Shown here piece after piece: positions 25,056 through 34,848 of a stretch of 64,000 bases of DNA (position 1 is its first letter; each line of letters begins with the position of its first letter). The notes under the pieces were generated by a model. The model was given only the letters and a program-made list of their open reading frames with translations, was not told the DNA's origin and did no database searches. Origin of the DNA: an uncultured Oscillibacter sp. (lineage in GTDB: Bacteria; Bacillota; Clostridia; Oscillospirales; Oscillospiraceae); contig CAJTSM010000006.1 in NCBI GenBank assembly GCA_910578935.1, forward strand, positions 82,961-146,960, in the 5' to 3' direction. Both the position numbers and the translations under genes were made by a program.

Positions 25056-25595
25056 TTGGAACGTTCGCTTTTATGCCATAATGCCAGGCCGGAGGGGGAG
25101 CTGCTTCCCCAGGAGGAGGCGGCCTTTGCCCTGCTGGAGGAGCTGGGTATGGACTATGACCGGGTGTCCGGCGATCCTGCCGACACCATGGAAAAGTGCG
25201 CGGCCGTCAGCGAAGTCCTGGGCGTGCCTATCTGTAAGAATCTTTTTCTCTGCAACCGGCAGAAGACCCAGTTTTACCTGCTGCTCATGGGGCCGGATCG
25301 GCCCTTCCACACCAAGGACCTGTCCCATCAGATCGGCTCGGCCCGGCTGTCCTTTGCGCCGGAGGAAAGCCTCTGGGAACTGCTCCGCTGTACGCCCGGC
25401 TCCGCCACCATCCTGGGATTGATGAATGACAGGGATCACCGGGTCCGCCTGCTGATGGAGAGGGAGGTCTATGAGGCAGAGTACCTGAGCTGCCATCCCT
25501 GTATCTGCACCAGCAGCCTGAAGCTGAAAACGGCGGATGTGTTGGGAAAGCTGCTGCCGTTTACGGGACATGAGGTCACCGTGGTGGACTTATAA
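25056..25595 (+). CDS. ProX/YbaK-domain prolyl-tRNA deacylase
   Basis: A 179-residue stand-alone editing domain. It shows LEELGMDYDRVSGDPADTME, GVPICKNLFLCNRQKTQFYL with the conserved lysine, HTKDLSHQIGSARLSFAP, and CTPGSATILGLMND, the last being the Gly-Ser-x-Thr strand of ProX proteins. These remove Ala from mischarged tRNA(Pro). The start is TTG (25056) with GGAGGG nine bases upstream. A YbaK paralogue is at 3466-3948. Confidence 0.85.
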   Translation: MERSLLCHNARPEGELLPQEEAAFALLEELGMDYDRVSGDPADTMEKCAAVSEVLGVPICKNLFLCNRQKTQFYLLLMGPDRPFHTKDLSHQIGSARLSFAPEESLWELLRCTPGSATILGLMNDRDHRVRLLMEREVYEAEYLSCHPCICTSSLKLKTADVLGKLLPFTGHEVTVVDL

Positions 25596-26396
25596 CCCCG
25601 AAGGCCCTTCTATCGCCTCCAGGGGTAGATGCGGCATATAAAACGCCGTGCCGCCGTTTTGAAGAGAACCCAAAACAGCCTGTATCCGCAAAGGCTCTCC
25701 GGCGGTGCGAGCTGTGTAAGCTTGTGGGATTTTTCTACGATATCCCGGCCTTGCGCGGACCGAAAGGCGGCGATTTCATTCTCGCTTTTCCGATTCGCAA
25801 TGAGAATCGCGTCCCGAGAATCCAGCCTCTTCCTTGTTGGATAGAACACTGGATACTCCCGGTGAGAGGTCCCCGCTTTTTCAGGATTGCTGTCGAAAAA
25901 GAAATGCGGCACAGCCTTCCAAACCGTTTTTGAACAATTGGTTCAAGAGGAGGCCGCAGCAAACTCCCTTACCGTAAAGTGCGATTTACGTCCCCTTCCG
26001 TTCCCTCAAAAAAGCGGGCGGTATCGCCGATCCAACTGCTGCGGAGAGGCGGTTGGCTCACAGGCTGAACGGACGGATACATCAACTGATGATCCCGCTG
26101 CATGGCTGTACGGGATAGGCTCCGGCACAGCTGCCTCCGACCCGCCGGGCGGCGCAGCAGATTAAGGAGTGCGTCGCGCGCATTCCCGGAAGCGTTTCCA
26201 GGGAGTGGATGCTCTGATTCAGGACTATGATGAAGTACGCGCTGGGGATCAGGCGGCAGACAGGGGGAGAAACTGTAAAAACCGTGGTTGACAAATCCTG
26301 CCGCCGGAACGAAATGGAACATCCAACCGTCTTCTTTTACCATGCCGGACCTATTACTCACTGCGTTTTAGGCAGGGAAAGGATCGTTTGGAGAAT
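25596..26396. other. Gene-poor 800-base stretch, possibly decayed
   Basis: No ORF here has a plausible start and family. In one plus frame short coding-like runs appear (ERRLAHRLNGRIHQLMIPLH, and further on QQIKECVARIPGSVSREW), separated by stops, which suggests a decayed gene at about 25990-26220, unidentified. Codon pattern outside that is not coding-like. Confidence 0.45.
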
Positions 26397-26437
26397 AAAA
26401 AATGACCCTGCACCGTATTGGTGCAAGGTCATTTTTT
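26397..26437. terminator. Terminator downstream of ppdK
   Basis: AAAAAATGACC(C)TGCACC / GGTGCAAGGTCATTTTTT stem with long A and T runs; on the minus strand it ends the ppdK transcript. Confidence 0.85.
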
Positions 26438-26512
26438 CTATGGCGTAGGTTGGTGTTTAGCGCCCTTCACAGGATAAATCACGTTGCCCTACGACAAACG
26501 TTCGCCGCTTTA

Positions 26513-29140
26513 TCAGCCCTCTTTAATGGCCGCCTGAGCCGCCGCCAGCCGGGCGATCGGCACCCGGAAGGGAGAGCAGGACACATAGTCCAGCCCAATC
26601 TTGTGGCAGAATTCCACACTGGAGGGATCGCCGCCATGCTCGCCGCAAATGCCCAGATGCAGGTCCGGATTGGTGGACCGGCCCCAGCGGGCGGCGTTGC
26701 CAATCAGGCGGCCCACGCCGTGCTGGTCCAGCTTGGCGAAGGGATCGTTCTCATAGATCTTCTTGTCGTAATAAGCGTCCAGGAACTTGCCCGCGTCGTC
26801 CCGGCTGAAGCCGAATACCAACTGGGTCAGGTCGTTGGAACCGAAGGAGAAGAAGTCGGAGTGGGGGGCGATATCATCGGCGCACATAGCGGCCCGGGGA
26901 ATCTCGATCATGTTGCCCACTTTGTACTTCAAATCGGAGCCGGCCTCTTGAATCAGGGCGTCGGCCACGCTGGTGACAATGTTCTTTACATAAGCGAACT
27001 CCTTCAGTTCGCCCACCAGAGGAATCATGATCTCAGGGATCAGGGTCCACTCCGGATGGCGGGCCTGGACGGCCAGAGCGGCCTTGATAACGGCCCGGGT
27101 CTGCATTCTGGCGATCTCAGGGAAGGTGACGCTCAAACGGCAGCCGCGATGGCCCATCATGGGGTTGAACTCATGCAAACTGGCGATGATGGCCTTGATG
27201 TCTTCCACGCTCTTGCCCATATCCTTGGCCATGGCTTCAATATCGGCTTCCTCCGTGGGGACGAACTCGTGCAGGGGGGGGTCCAGGAAGCGGATGGTGA
27301 CCGGCAGGCCCTCCATGGCCTCGTAGATGCCCTCGAAGTCGCCCTGCTGCATGGGCTCCAGCTTGGCCAGGGCCTTCTCCCGCTGCTCTACGGTGTCGGA
27401 GCAGATCATCTCCCGGATGGCCTGAATGCGGTCATCGTTGAAGAACATGTGCTCCGTGCGGCACAGGCCGATGCCCTGGGCTCCGAACTTCCGGGCCTGG
27501 GCGGCGTCGTGGGGGGTATCGGCGTTGGTGCGGACCTGGAGACGGCGGTACTTGTCCGCCCAGCCCATGACCCGGCCGAACTCACCGCCGATGACGGCGT
27601 CCACCGTGGGGATGGCTCCGTCGTAGATCTTGCCGGTGGAGCCGTCCAGGCTCAGCCAGTCGCCCTCGTGATAGGTCTTTCCAGCCAGCTCGAACTTCTT
27701 GTTTTCTTCATCCATTTTGATCTCGCCGCAGCCGGAGACGCAGCACTTGCCCATGCCCCGGGCCACCACGGCCGCGTGGGAGGTCATGCCGCCCCGGACA
27801 GTCAGAATGCCCTGAGCGGCCTTCATGCCCTCGATGTCCTCAGGAGAGGTTTCCAGGCGGACCAGGACCACCTTCTCGCCCCGGGCGGCCCACTCCTTGG
27901 CGTCCTCGGCAGTGAAGACGATCTTGCCGCTGGCGGCGCCCGGAGACGCGCCCAGGGCGTGACCCGCCACGGGGGCGGCCTTCAGGGCCTCGCCGTCAAA
28001 CTGCGGATGCAGCAGGGTGTCCAGGGACCGGGGCTCAATCATGGCCACGGCCTTCTTCTCGTCGATCATTCCCTCGTCCACCAGGTCGCAGGCGATCTTC
28101 AGAGCGGCGGCGGGGGTGCGCTTGCCGTTGCGGGTCTGGAGCATGTACAGCTTCCCGGCCTCCACGGTGAACTCCATGTCCTGCATATCCCGGTAATGGT
28201 CTTCCAGGATCTTGCAGACATTTTCAAACTGGCCGAAGGCCTCGGGGAACTTCTCCGCCATCTGGCTGATGGGCATGGGGGTCCGGACGCCGGCCACCAC
28301 GTCTTCGCCCTGGGCGTTGGTCAGGAACTCGCCGAACAGCTTCTTCTCACCGGTGGCGGGGTTGCGGGTGAACGCAACGCCGGTGCCGCAGTCGTCGCCC
28401 ATGTTGCCAAAGGCCATGGACTGGACGTTGACGGCGGTGCCCCAGGAGTAGGGGATGTCATTGTCCCGGCGGTAAACGTTTGCGCGGGGGTTGTCCCAGG
28501 AGCGGAACACGGCCTTGATGGCGCCCATCAGCTGTTCCTTGGGGTCGGAGGGGAAGTCCACGCCCAGCTTGGCCTTATACTCGGCCTTGAACTGGGAGGC
28601 CAGCTCCTGGAGGTCCTCAGCGGTCAGGTCCACGTCCTGGGTGACTCCCTTTTTCTCTTTCATCTCGTCAATGAGCTGTTCGAAATACTTCTTGCCCACT
28701 TCCATAACGACGTCGGAATACATCTGGATAAAGCGGCGGTAGCAGTCCCAGGCCCAACGGGGGTTGCCGGACTTGCGGATCAGTACTTGTACCACGTCTT
28801 CGTTAAGGCCCAGGTTCAAAATGGTGTCCATCATACCAGGCATGGAGGCCCGGGCGCCGGAGCGGACGGAAACCAGCAGAGGGTTCTCCAGGTCGCCGAA
28901 CTTCTTGCCGGTGATCTCCTCCATTTTGGTGATATACTCCATGATTTCGGCCATAATGGCGTCGTTGATCTTCTGGCCGTCTTCGTAATACTGGGTGCAG
29001 GCTTCCGTGGTGATGGTGAAGCCCTGGGGAACGGGCAGGCCGATGTTGGTCATCTCGGCCAGGTTCGCGCCCTTGCCGCCCAGCAGCTCCCGCATGTTGG
29101 CATTGCCTTCAGTGAACAGGTAGCAGTATTTTTTGCTCAT
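26513..29140 (-). CDS. ppdK: Pyruvate, phosphate dikinase
   Basis: An 875-residue PPDK interconverting pyruvate, ATP and phosphate with PEP, AMP and PPi, central in anaerobic glycolysis/gluconeogenesis. N-terminal ATP-grasp signature NMRELLGGKGANLAEMTNIG and VSVRSGARASMPGMMDT; phospho-histidine loop GGMTSHAAVVARGMG (His about 453); C-terminal PEP-binding barrel with GSNDLTQLVFGFSRDD and CGEHGGDPSSVEFC (catalytic Cys). I chose the ATG at 29140 (MSKKYCYLF) because GGAGGA sits directly before the ATG two codons upstream, too close to use. Confidence 0.97.
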   Translation of the reverse strand: MSKKYCYLFTEGNANMRELLGGKGANLAEMTNIGLPVPQGFTITTEACTQYYEDGQKINDAIMAEIMEYITKMEEITGKKFGDLENPLLVSVRSGARASMPGMMDTILNLGLNEDVVQVLIRKSGNPRWAWDCYRRFIQMYSDVVMEVGKKYFEQLIDEMKEKKGVTQDVDLTAEDLQELASQFKAEYKAKLGVDFPSDPKEQLMGAIKAVFRSWDNPRANVYRRDNDIPYSWGTAVNVQSMAFGNMGDDCGTGVAFTRNPATGEKKLFGEFLTNAQGEDVVAGVRTPMPISQMAEKFPEAFGQFENVCKILEDHYRDMQDMEFTVEAGKLYMLQTRNGKRTPAAALKIACDLVDEGMIDEKKAVAMIEPRSLDTLLHPQFDGEALKAAPVAGHALGASPGAASGKIVFTAEDAKEWAARGEKVVLVRLETSPEDIEGMKAAQGILTVRGGMTSHAAVVARGMGKCCVSGCGEIKMDEENKKFELAGKTYHEGDWLSLDGSTGKIYDGAIPTVDAVIGGEFGRVMGWADKYRRLQVRTNADTPHDAAQARKFGAQGIGLCRTEHMFFNDDRIQAIREMICSDTVEQREKALAKLEPMQQGDFEGIYEAMEGLPVTIRFLDPPLHEFVPTEEADIEAMAKDMGKSVEDIKAIIASLHEFNPMMGHRGCRLSVTFPEIARMQTRAVIKAALAVQARHPEWTLIPEIMIPLVGELKEFAYVKNIVTSVADALIQEAGSDLKYKVGNMIEIPRAAMCADDIAPHSDFFSFGSNDLTQLVFGFSRDDAGKFLDAYYDKKIYENDPFAKLDQHGVGRLIGNAARWGRSTNPDLHLGICGEHGGDPSSVEFCHKIGLDYVSCSPFRVPIARLAAAQAAIKEG

Positions 29141-29196
29141 TTTCATTCCTCCGTTATTTTTTGCGTTCGCTGGACGGCAGTTCCCGCCGCCCGCTT

Positions 29197-29210
29197 GGCA
29201 AACGTTTGCC
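29197..29210. promoter_or_regulatory. LacI/CcpA-type operator in the ppdK leader
   Basis: A perfect 14-base palindrome GGCAAACGTTTGCC. It lies about 7-20 bases downstream of the predicted ppdK transcription start. The AAACGTTT core is typical of LacI-family operators (CcpA cre or PurR-like), and this position would block transcription (inference). Confidence 0.6.
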
Positions 29211-29223
29211 TAAATGCTCTACT

Positions 29224-29252
29224 ATTATAATCGTTCATTTTCTGGAAAGCAA
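29224..29252 (-). promoter_or_regulatory. ppdK promoter
   Basis: Minus strand -35 TTGCTT (29247-29252), 17-base spacer, -10 TATAAT (29224-29229). Confidence 0.75.
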
Positions 29253-29477
29253 TACATAAATAGCATAAGAAATCACTGGTCATTTAAAACAATCTGCCCA
29301 AAAGCAATAAAACGCAGGCTCCCCGGCCGGAGAGGAGGCGCCGTCTGTCCCAGCGGGAGGGGAGAATTCAGCCATGAGAGCGGGCGCGTAATGGACCGGT
29401 CCCAAGAGGCTGAAACTCCCCCGCCCGTAAAGGCGGCCGCCGGCCTCTCCAAGGGAAAAATCTCTCTCCCTCTTCTG

Positions 29478-29506
29478 TTGACAATTCTCGCCTCATGCTC
29501 CATAAT
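29478..29506 (+). promoter_or_regulatory. Promoter of coaW
   Basis: -35 TTGACA (29478-29483), 17-base spacer, -10 CATAAT (29501-29506), about 55 bases before the start codon. Confidence 0.8.
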
Positions 29507-29560
29507 GACAGAGAAAAGAATGTCCGCCGGATTGAGGCGGGCGGCACGGGAGGACGCGCT

Positions 29561-30400
29561 ATGAAGACCATCCTCGGCATCGACATCGGCGGCACCACGA
29601 CGAAAATCGTGGGTCTTGACCATACCGGGAACCTGCTCTCCACCCTCCGGGTCCAGGCGGAAGAGCCGCTCACCAGCCTCTATGGGGCCTTTGGAAGCTA
29701 TCTCTCCGGGAACCGGCTCACCCTGGCTGACGTGGAGCGGGTGGTGCTCACCGGCGTGGGGGCCTCCTATGTGGAGGGGGACATTTACGGCCTGCCCACC
29801 TGCAAGGTGGACGAGTTCTCCGCCAGCGGGACAGGGGCCTTGGCGATGTCCGGACAGGAGCGGGCCGTGGTGGCCACCATGGGCACCGGAACGGCTTTCC
29901 TCTGGGCGGAGCGGGGGAGGGGCGTACAGCACCTCTGCGGCAGCGGCATCGGCGGCGGCACCCTGGGGGGTCTTTGCCGGAAACTGGTGGACATGGAACG
30001 TTTCGGCCAGATCAAAAAGCTGGCGGAGCAGGGGGATTTGGGCAAGGTGGACCTGATGATCCGGGATATCACGCCGGACCCGGCCGCCACCCTGGACCCA
30101 ACTCTTACCGCCGCCAACTTTGGCAACCTCTCGGAGGACGCCGCTCCCGCCGACCTGGCCGCCGGGGCGGTAAATCTGGTGCTTCAGGCGATCGGCACCA
30201 TGACGGTGCTGGCCTGCCGGTGCTGCGGTTCGGAAACGGTGGTCCTCACCGGCTCCGTCACCACGCTGTCCCAGGTGAAGCCAAACTTTGAGAACTTTCA
30301 GCGGCTTTACGGCATCCGGTATATTATCCCGGAACGGGCTACCTTTGCCACCGCGATCGGCGCGGGGCTGTGCAGTCTGGAGAGGAGAGCGGTGGAGTGA
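29561..30400 (+). CDS. coaW: Type II pantothenate kinase
   Basis: A 279-residue ASKHA-fold kinase for the first step of coenzyme A synthesis. Phosphate-binding loop GIDIGGTTTKIVGLD at the N-terminus, VVLTGVGASYVEGDIYG, MGTGTAFLW, and SGIGGGTLGGLCRKL match the staphylococcal/eukaryotic type II PanK family, which resists CoA feedback. ATG at 29561 follows GGGAGGACGCGCT. It overlaps the next gene by one base (TGATG). Confidence 0.9.
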   Translation: MKTILGIDIGGTTTKIVGLDHTGNLLSTLRVQAEEPLTSLYGAFGSYLSGNRLTLADVERVVLTGVGASYVEGDIYGLPTCKVDEFSASGTGALAMSGQERAVVATMGTGTAFLWAERGRGVQHLCGSGIGGGTLGGLCRKLVDMERFGQIKKLAEQGDLGKVDLMIRDITPDPAATLDPTLTAANFGNLSEDAAPADLAAGAVNLVLQAIGTMTVLACRCCGSETVVLTGSVTTLSQVKPNFENFQRLYGIRYIIPERATFATAIGAGLCSLERRAVE

Positions 30401-30792
30401 TGGAGCTGGAAGCCCTGCGGCTGGCGGAGGCGTTTTTTGCCCGGAAACCGGAAGCCCTGCCTTCTGTTCGGGCCTTCCTCCTGGGAGCGCTGGAGCGCTG
30501 GCCTGAGACAGAGATCGTCACCCAGAAATCCCAAGTGGGCCTCCGGGACCCGCGGCCCTACTGCGCCCTCACCGCGCCGGGAAAACGCGTTAAGGGCAGG
30601 GACACTCCCGGGGCGTTGCTGTCCCTGTTTCTCCCCCGGCCGCTGGAGGCGGGGGAATTGATTCTGGCGGTGGAGGCCTATCCGGGGCGGTTTACCAACC
30701 ATCTGGTTCTCCCGGCGGACCCGGTGGATTTTCACAGGGACCTTTGGGGTTGGACCGCCGAGGCGCGGCGTTTCCGATGCGGGAAAGACTGA
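30400..30792 (+). CDS. DUF5655-like protein
   Basis: A 130-residue protein translated from an ATG that shares a base with the coaW stop. The segment TEIVTQKSQVGLRDPRPYCA, LFLPRPLEAGELILAVEAYP, GRFTNHLVLP resembles the small DUF5655 domain found in many bacteria, with no known activity. Probably co-expressed with coaW. Family call tentative. Confidence 0.6.
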   Translation: MELEALRLAEAFFARKPEALPSVRAFLLGALERWPETEIVTQKSQVGLRDPRPYCALTAPGKRVKGRDTPGALLSLFLPRPLEAGELILAVEAYPGRFTNHLVLPADPVDFHRDLWGWTAEARRFRCGKD

Positions 30793-30801
30793 GGGAAGCC
30801 C

Positions 30802-30830
30802 TTGCAAAAAAAGGCGGAACGGGGTAACAT
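30802..30830 (+). promoter_or_regulatory. Promoter of sugar nucleotidyltransferase gene
   Basis: -35 TTGCAA (30802-30807), 17-base spacer, -10 TAACAT (30825-30830), then AGGAG before the ATG. Confidence 0.65.
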
Positions 30831-30886
30831 AGTAAAGAGATATTCCCGGGCGGAAACGCCCGGCAAAAAGACAGGAGAACATCGGC

Positions 30887-31798
30887 ATGAAACTTTCTCT
30901 GGTCATCATGGCGGCGGGCCTGGGGTCCCGTTACGGCGGCAATAAGCAGGTGGACGGCATTGGCCCCCACGGGGAAATTTTAATGGAATATTCCATTTGC
31001 GACGCCCTTCGGGCGGGCTTCGGCAAGGTGGTCTTTATCATCAAGCCGGAGATGCGGGAGATGATGAACAGTCTCTGCGGCTATCTTTCCCGCCGGACCG
31101 CCCTGGACGGCAGTCCTGTGGAAGTGTGCTATGTGGAGCAGGATTTTTCCTCCATTCCCGCTTTTTATCCTATTCCGGCGGGACGGACCCGGCCCTTCGG
31201 CACGGTCCACGCCCTGCTCTGTGCGGCGGAAGCGGTGCGGGAGCCCTGCTGCGTCATCAATGCCGACGATTTTTATGGTTTTGATGCCTACCAGAGTATG
31301 GCCCGGACGCTCCGGCATCTGCCTGAGGAGGGCCACGCCGCTATGGTGGGATATCTGCTGAAGAACACCGCCAGCCTTCACGGGACGGTGACCAGGGGGA
31401 TCTGCGTCCAGCGAAACGGTTTTCTGGACAGCGTTCAGGAAACCCGGAACATTCAGCTTTTCCCGGACGGAACCCTCCGGGACCTGGAGGCGGACCGGCT
31501 CTTGGATCCCAACGCCCTGGTGTCCATGAATTTTTGGGGGTTTATGCCCTCTGTTTTTCCCATTCTCCGGCGGGACTTTGAAACCTTTCTCCGTACGGCA
31601 GGGGACGATATCCGGGCCGAGCGGTTGCTGCCTGAGATGGTGGACAGCCAGCTTCGGGAGGGAGGGCTGAAAGTTTCCGTCCTCTCCTCCGAAGGAAAGT
31701 GGTTCGGCATGACATACCGTCAGGACCGGGAAACCGTGGCCCAGGCCCTGCGGCGGCTCCATGAGAGGGGAGAGTATCCGGAGAGCCTCCGGAACTGA
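30887..31798 (+). CDS. NDP-sugar nucleotidyltransferase
   Basis: A 303-residue NTP-transferase. The N-terminal signature VIMAAGLGSRYGGNKQVDGI binds the nucleotide, followed by the lysine-containing FIIKPEM and the metal-binding INADDFYGFDAY. It lacks the C-terminal left-handed helix of GlmU. It probably makes an activated sugar, but which one cannot be told; no pathway genes are adjacent. AGGAGAACATCGGC precedes the ATG. Confidence 0.85.
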   Translation: MKLSLVIMAAGLGSRYGGNKQVDGIGPHGEILMEYSICDALRAGFGKVVFIIKPEMREMMNSLCGYLSRRTALDGSPVEVCYVEQDFSSIPAFYPIPAGRTRPFGTVHALLCAAEAVREPCCVINADDFYGFDAYQSMARTLRHLPEEGHAAMVGYLLKNTASLHGTVTRGICVQRNGFLDSVQETRNIQLFPDGTLRDLEADRLLDPNALVSMNFWGFMPSVFPILRRDFETFLRTAGDDIRAERLLPEMVDSQLREGGLKVSVLSSEGKWFGMTYRQDRETVAQALRRLHERGEYPESLRN

Positions 31799-31986
31799 AT
31801 AAGGAATAACGGGCGGGCGCTGCGCATAGACTGCGGAAGGTGGACGGGTGTGGAAACTGGAAGCGGCCCGCGCGGGATTTTTAACAGATTGTTTCGACTT
31901 TTTTCGACGGGTTTCGCGTATAATAATAGAGAGAAGGTTTCCCCGTGATCGTGGGATGATGATGAATGAGGAAGGGATCGCAGGCT

Positions 31987-32868
31987 ATGGAGGATACAAA
32001 TAAGAGCGTTCGGAAGCGCCGTCTGCCGGTCGTGGCGGTTTTGGCGGCGGTGCTGCTGCTGACGACCGGGGGCTCCGGCGGCGGAGGGATGAGTTCTCCT
32101 CCGGCAGAGGCGGCGGAGCCCGTGCGATTCAAAGCGGTTTCCGCCGCCGTGAAAAACCGGGCGGACGGGACAGAAAAGGGGGACAAGACCAAGGCCCTGC
32201 CGGAGGACGCCGGAGGGGCGGAACCTCTTCCCAGTCCCCTGCCGGAGACAGAGGCGGTGGAGGATACATATTTTGACGCCGCCGTCTTCCTGGGGGATTC
32301 CCGGACAGAGGGACTTTCTCTCTACAGTGGATTGAAAACCGGACACTTTTACACCTCTGTGGGAGCGACGGTGGAATCCGTATTTTCCAAAAAGGATTTC
32401 AAAACGGAAAGCGGGGAAAAGGTTCCCCTGCTGGAAGCGGTGGCGGCCCAGGATTGCGACAAGGTTTATATCATGCTGGGGATCAATGAGCTGGGCTGGA
32501 GCAAGACCAAGACGTATCACGACCAGTACGCCAAGCTCATCGACCAGGTCCGGGAGGACCATCCGGAAGCGAAGATTATCCTCCAGTCCATCCCGCCTGT
32601 CAGCGCCAAGCAGGAGGCCAAGAAAACCTATGTCAACAACGGCCGCATCGCCGATTACAATGAGGTGATTAAGACCTTGGCGGAGGAGAAGGGATGCTAT
32701 TTCCTGGATGTGGCTGCCTGCCTTACCGGCGGGGACGGACTCCTGCCCAAGGATTTGAACTTTGACGGGATTCACCTGAATCCCGCCGGGTGCAAGGTCT
32801 GGCTGGAATATCTGAGAACCCACAGTCTGGAGGACGACGCCATTGCCGCTGCCCGGAAGGCGGGCTGA
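31987..32868 (+). CDS. Secreted SGNH/GDSL-family hydrolase
   Basis: After a short basic head (MEDTNKSVRKRR) comes one hydrophobic segment (LPVVAVLAAVLLLTTG) and a Pro/Ala/Glu-rich linker, so the enzyme is probably exported and tethered. The SGNH motifs are block I AAVFLGDSRTEGLSLYSG (nucleophile Ser), MLGINELGW (Asn), and the C-terminal NFDGIHLNPAG (Asp-His). Likely an O-acyl esterase on cell-envelope polymers (inference). I prefer the ATG at 31987 over 31966 because GGAAGG lies upstream; a TATAAT lies at 31919-31924. Confidence 0.82.
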   Translation: MEDTNKSVRKRRLPVVAVLAAVLLLTTGGSGGGGMSSPPAEAAEPVRFKAVSAAVKNRADGTEKGDKTKALPEDAGGAEPLPSPLPETEAVEDTYFDAAVFLGDSRTEGLSLYSGLKTGHFYTSVGATVESVFSKKDFKTESGEKVPLLEAVAAQDCDKVYIMLGINELGWSKTKTYHDQYAKLIDQVREDHPEAKIILQSIPPVSAKQEAKKTYVNNGRIADYNEVIKTLAEEKGCYFLDVAACLTGGDGLLPKDLNFDGIHLNPAGCKVWLEYLRTHSLEDDAIAAARKAG

Positions 32869-32890
32869 ACGGGTCTATGAGCTTGCAAAA

Positions 32891-32923
32891 CAAAAAGCGG
32901 AGACATCTTGTCTCCGCTTTTTG
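32891..32923. terminator. Bidirectional terminator
   Basis: CAAAAAGCGGAGACA / TGTCTCCGCTTTTTG stem with a two- to three-base loop between convergent genes. Confidence 0.88.
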
Positions 32924-32925
32924 TT

Positions 32926-33500
32926 TCATAGCGCGGCCGCCAGCCTTCGGGCAAAGGTCCGGACCCGAATCTCCTTTTCTCTGTCCATGAAAACCGTGTC
33001 ATAACCCAGGTGCCGCTCCGTATGGCTTCCCAGGTCCCGGAGGCCGGAGTGCTTACAATAACGCCGCATACCCTCCTCAAAGAGGTCCGCCCCTTTCTCC
33101 GGACGGTAGCCGCAGGTCAGCAGCAAGGCCAGGGACTTCCCTGCCCAGAGGGAGGGACCCCGCTCTTTGCCATAGAACTTGTTCATGCCGTAAACCAGCC
33201 GGTCCAGCAGGGCCTTCATGGGCGGCGTGCAGTACCAGGAATAGATGGGCGTGGCCAGAAGCAGAAGCTCACAGGTTAGAATTTGATCAAAAAGCTCCTG
33301 AACGCCGTCTATCTGCGGACAGCCGAAGACCGTCCAGTCCTCTTGACACCGGCGGCAGGCCGTGCAGGGACGGATGTCCCGCTCGTAGAGCCAGACAGTT
33401 TCCGTTTCCAGGCCCGCCGCTTCCAGCTCCCCGCAAAAAGGAGCCAGCAGAGCGGCGGTGTTTCCCTTCTTCCGGGGACTGCCCATGAGGACCAGCGCTC

Positions 33501-33504
<4 letters not shown>
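32926..33504 (-). CDS. NADPH-dependent FMN reductase / flavodoxin-fold protein
   Basis: A 192-residue flavin reductase-like protein. FMN-binding loop LVLMGSPRKKGNTAAL at the N-terminus, a CTACRRCQED motif (Cys pair as in iron-sulfur flavoproteins), and ATPIYSWYCTPPMKALLDR. Likely an electron carrier or reductase. Its start overlaps the end of the dehydratase-like gene by four bases, suggesting it supplies electrons to that system (inference). Confidence 0.85.
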
Positions 33505-34844
<1,340 letters not shown>

Positions 34845-34848
34845 TGTC

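Noticed and set aside
25887..26165. 92-codon plus-strand frame in the gene-poor stretch
   Set aside because: No start signals; better explained as part of decayed sequence.
26402..29230. 942-codon open frame on the plus strand opposite ppdK
   Set aside because: It is the antisense shadow of ppdK in high-GC DNA. It lacks a ribosome site and its translation has no recognisable domain.
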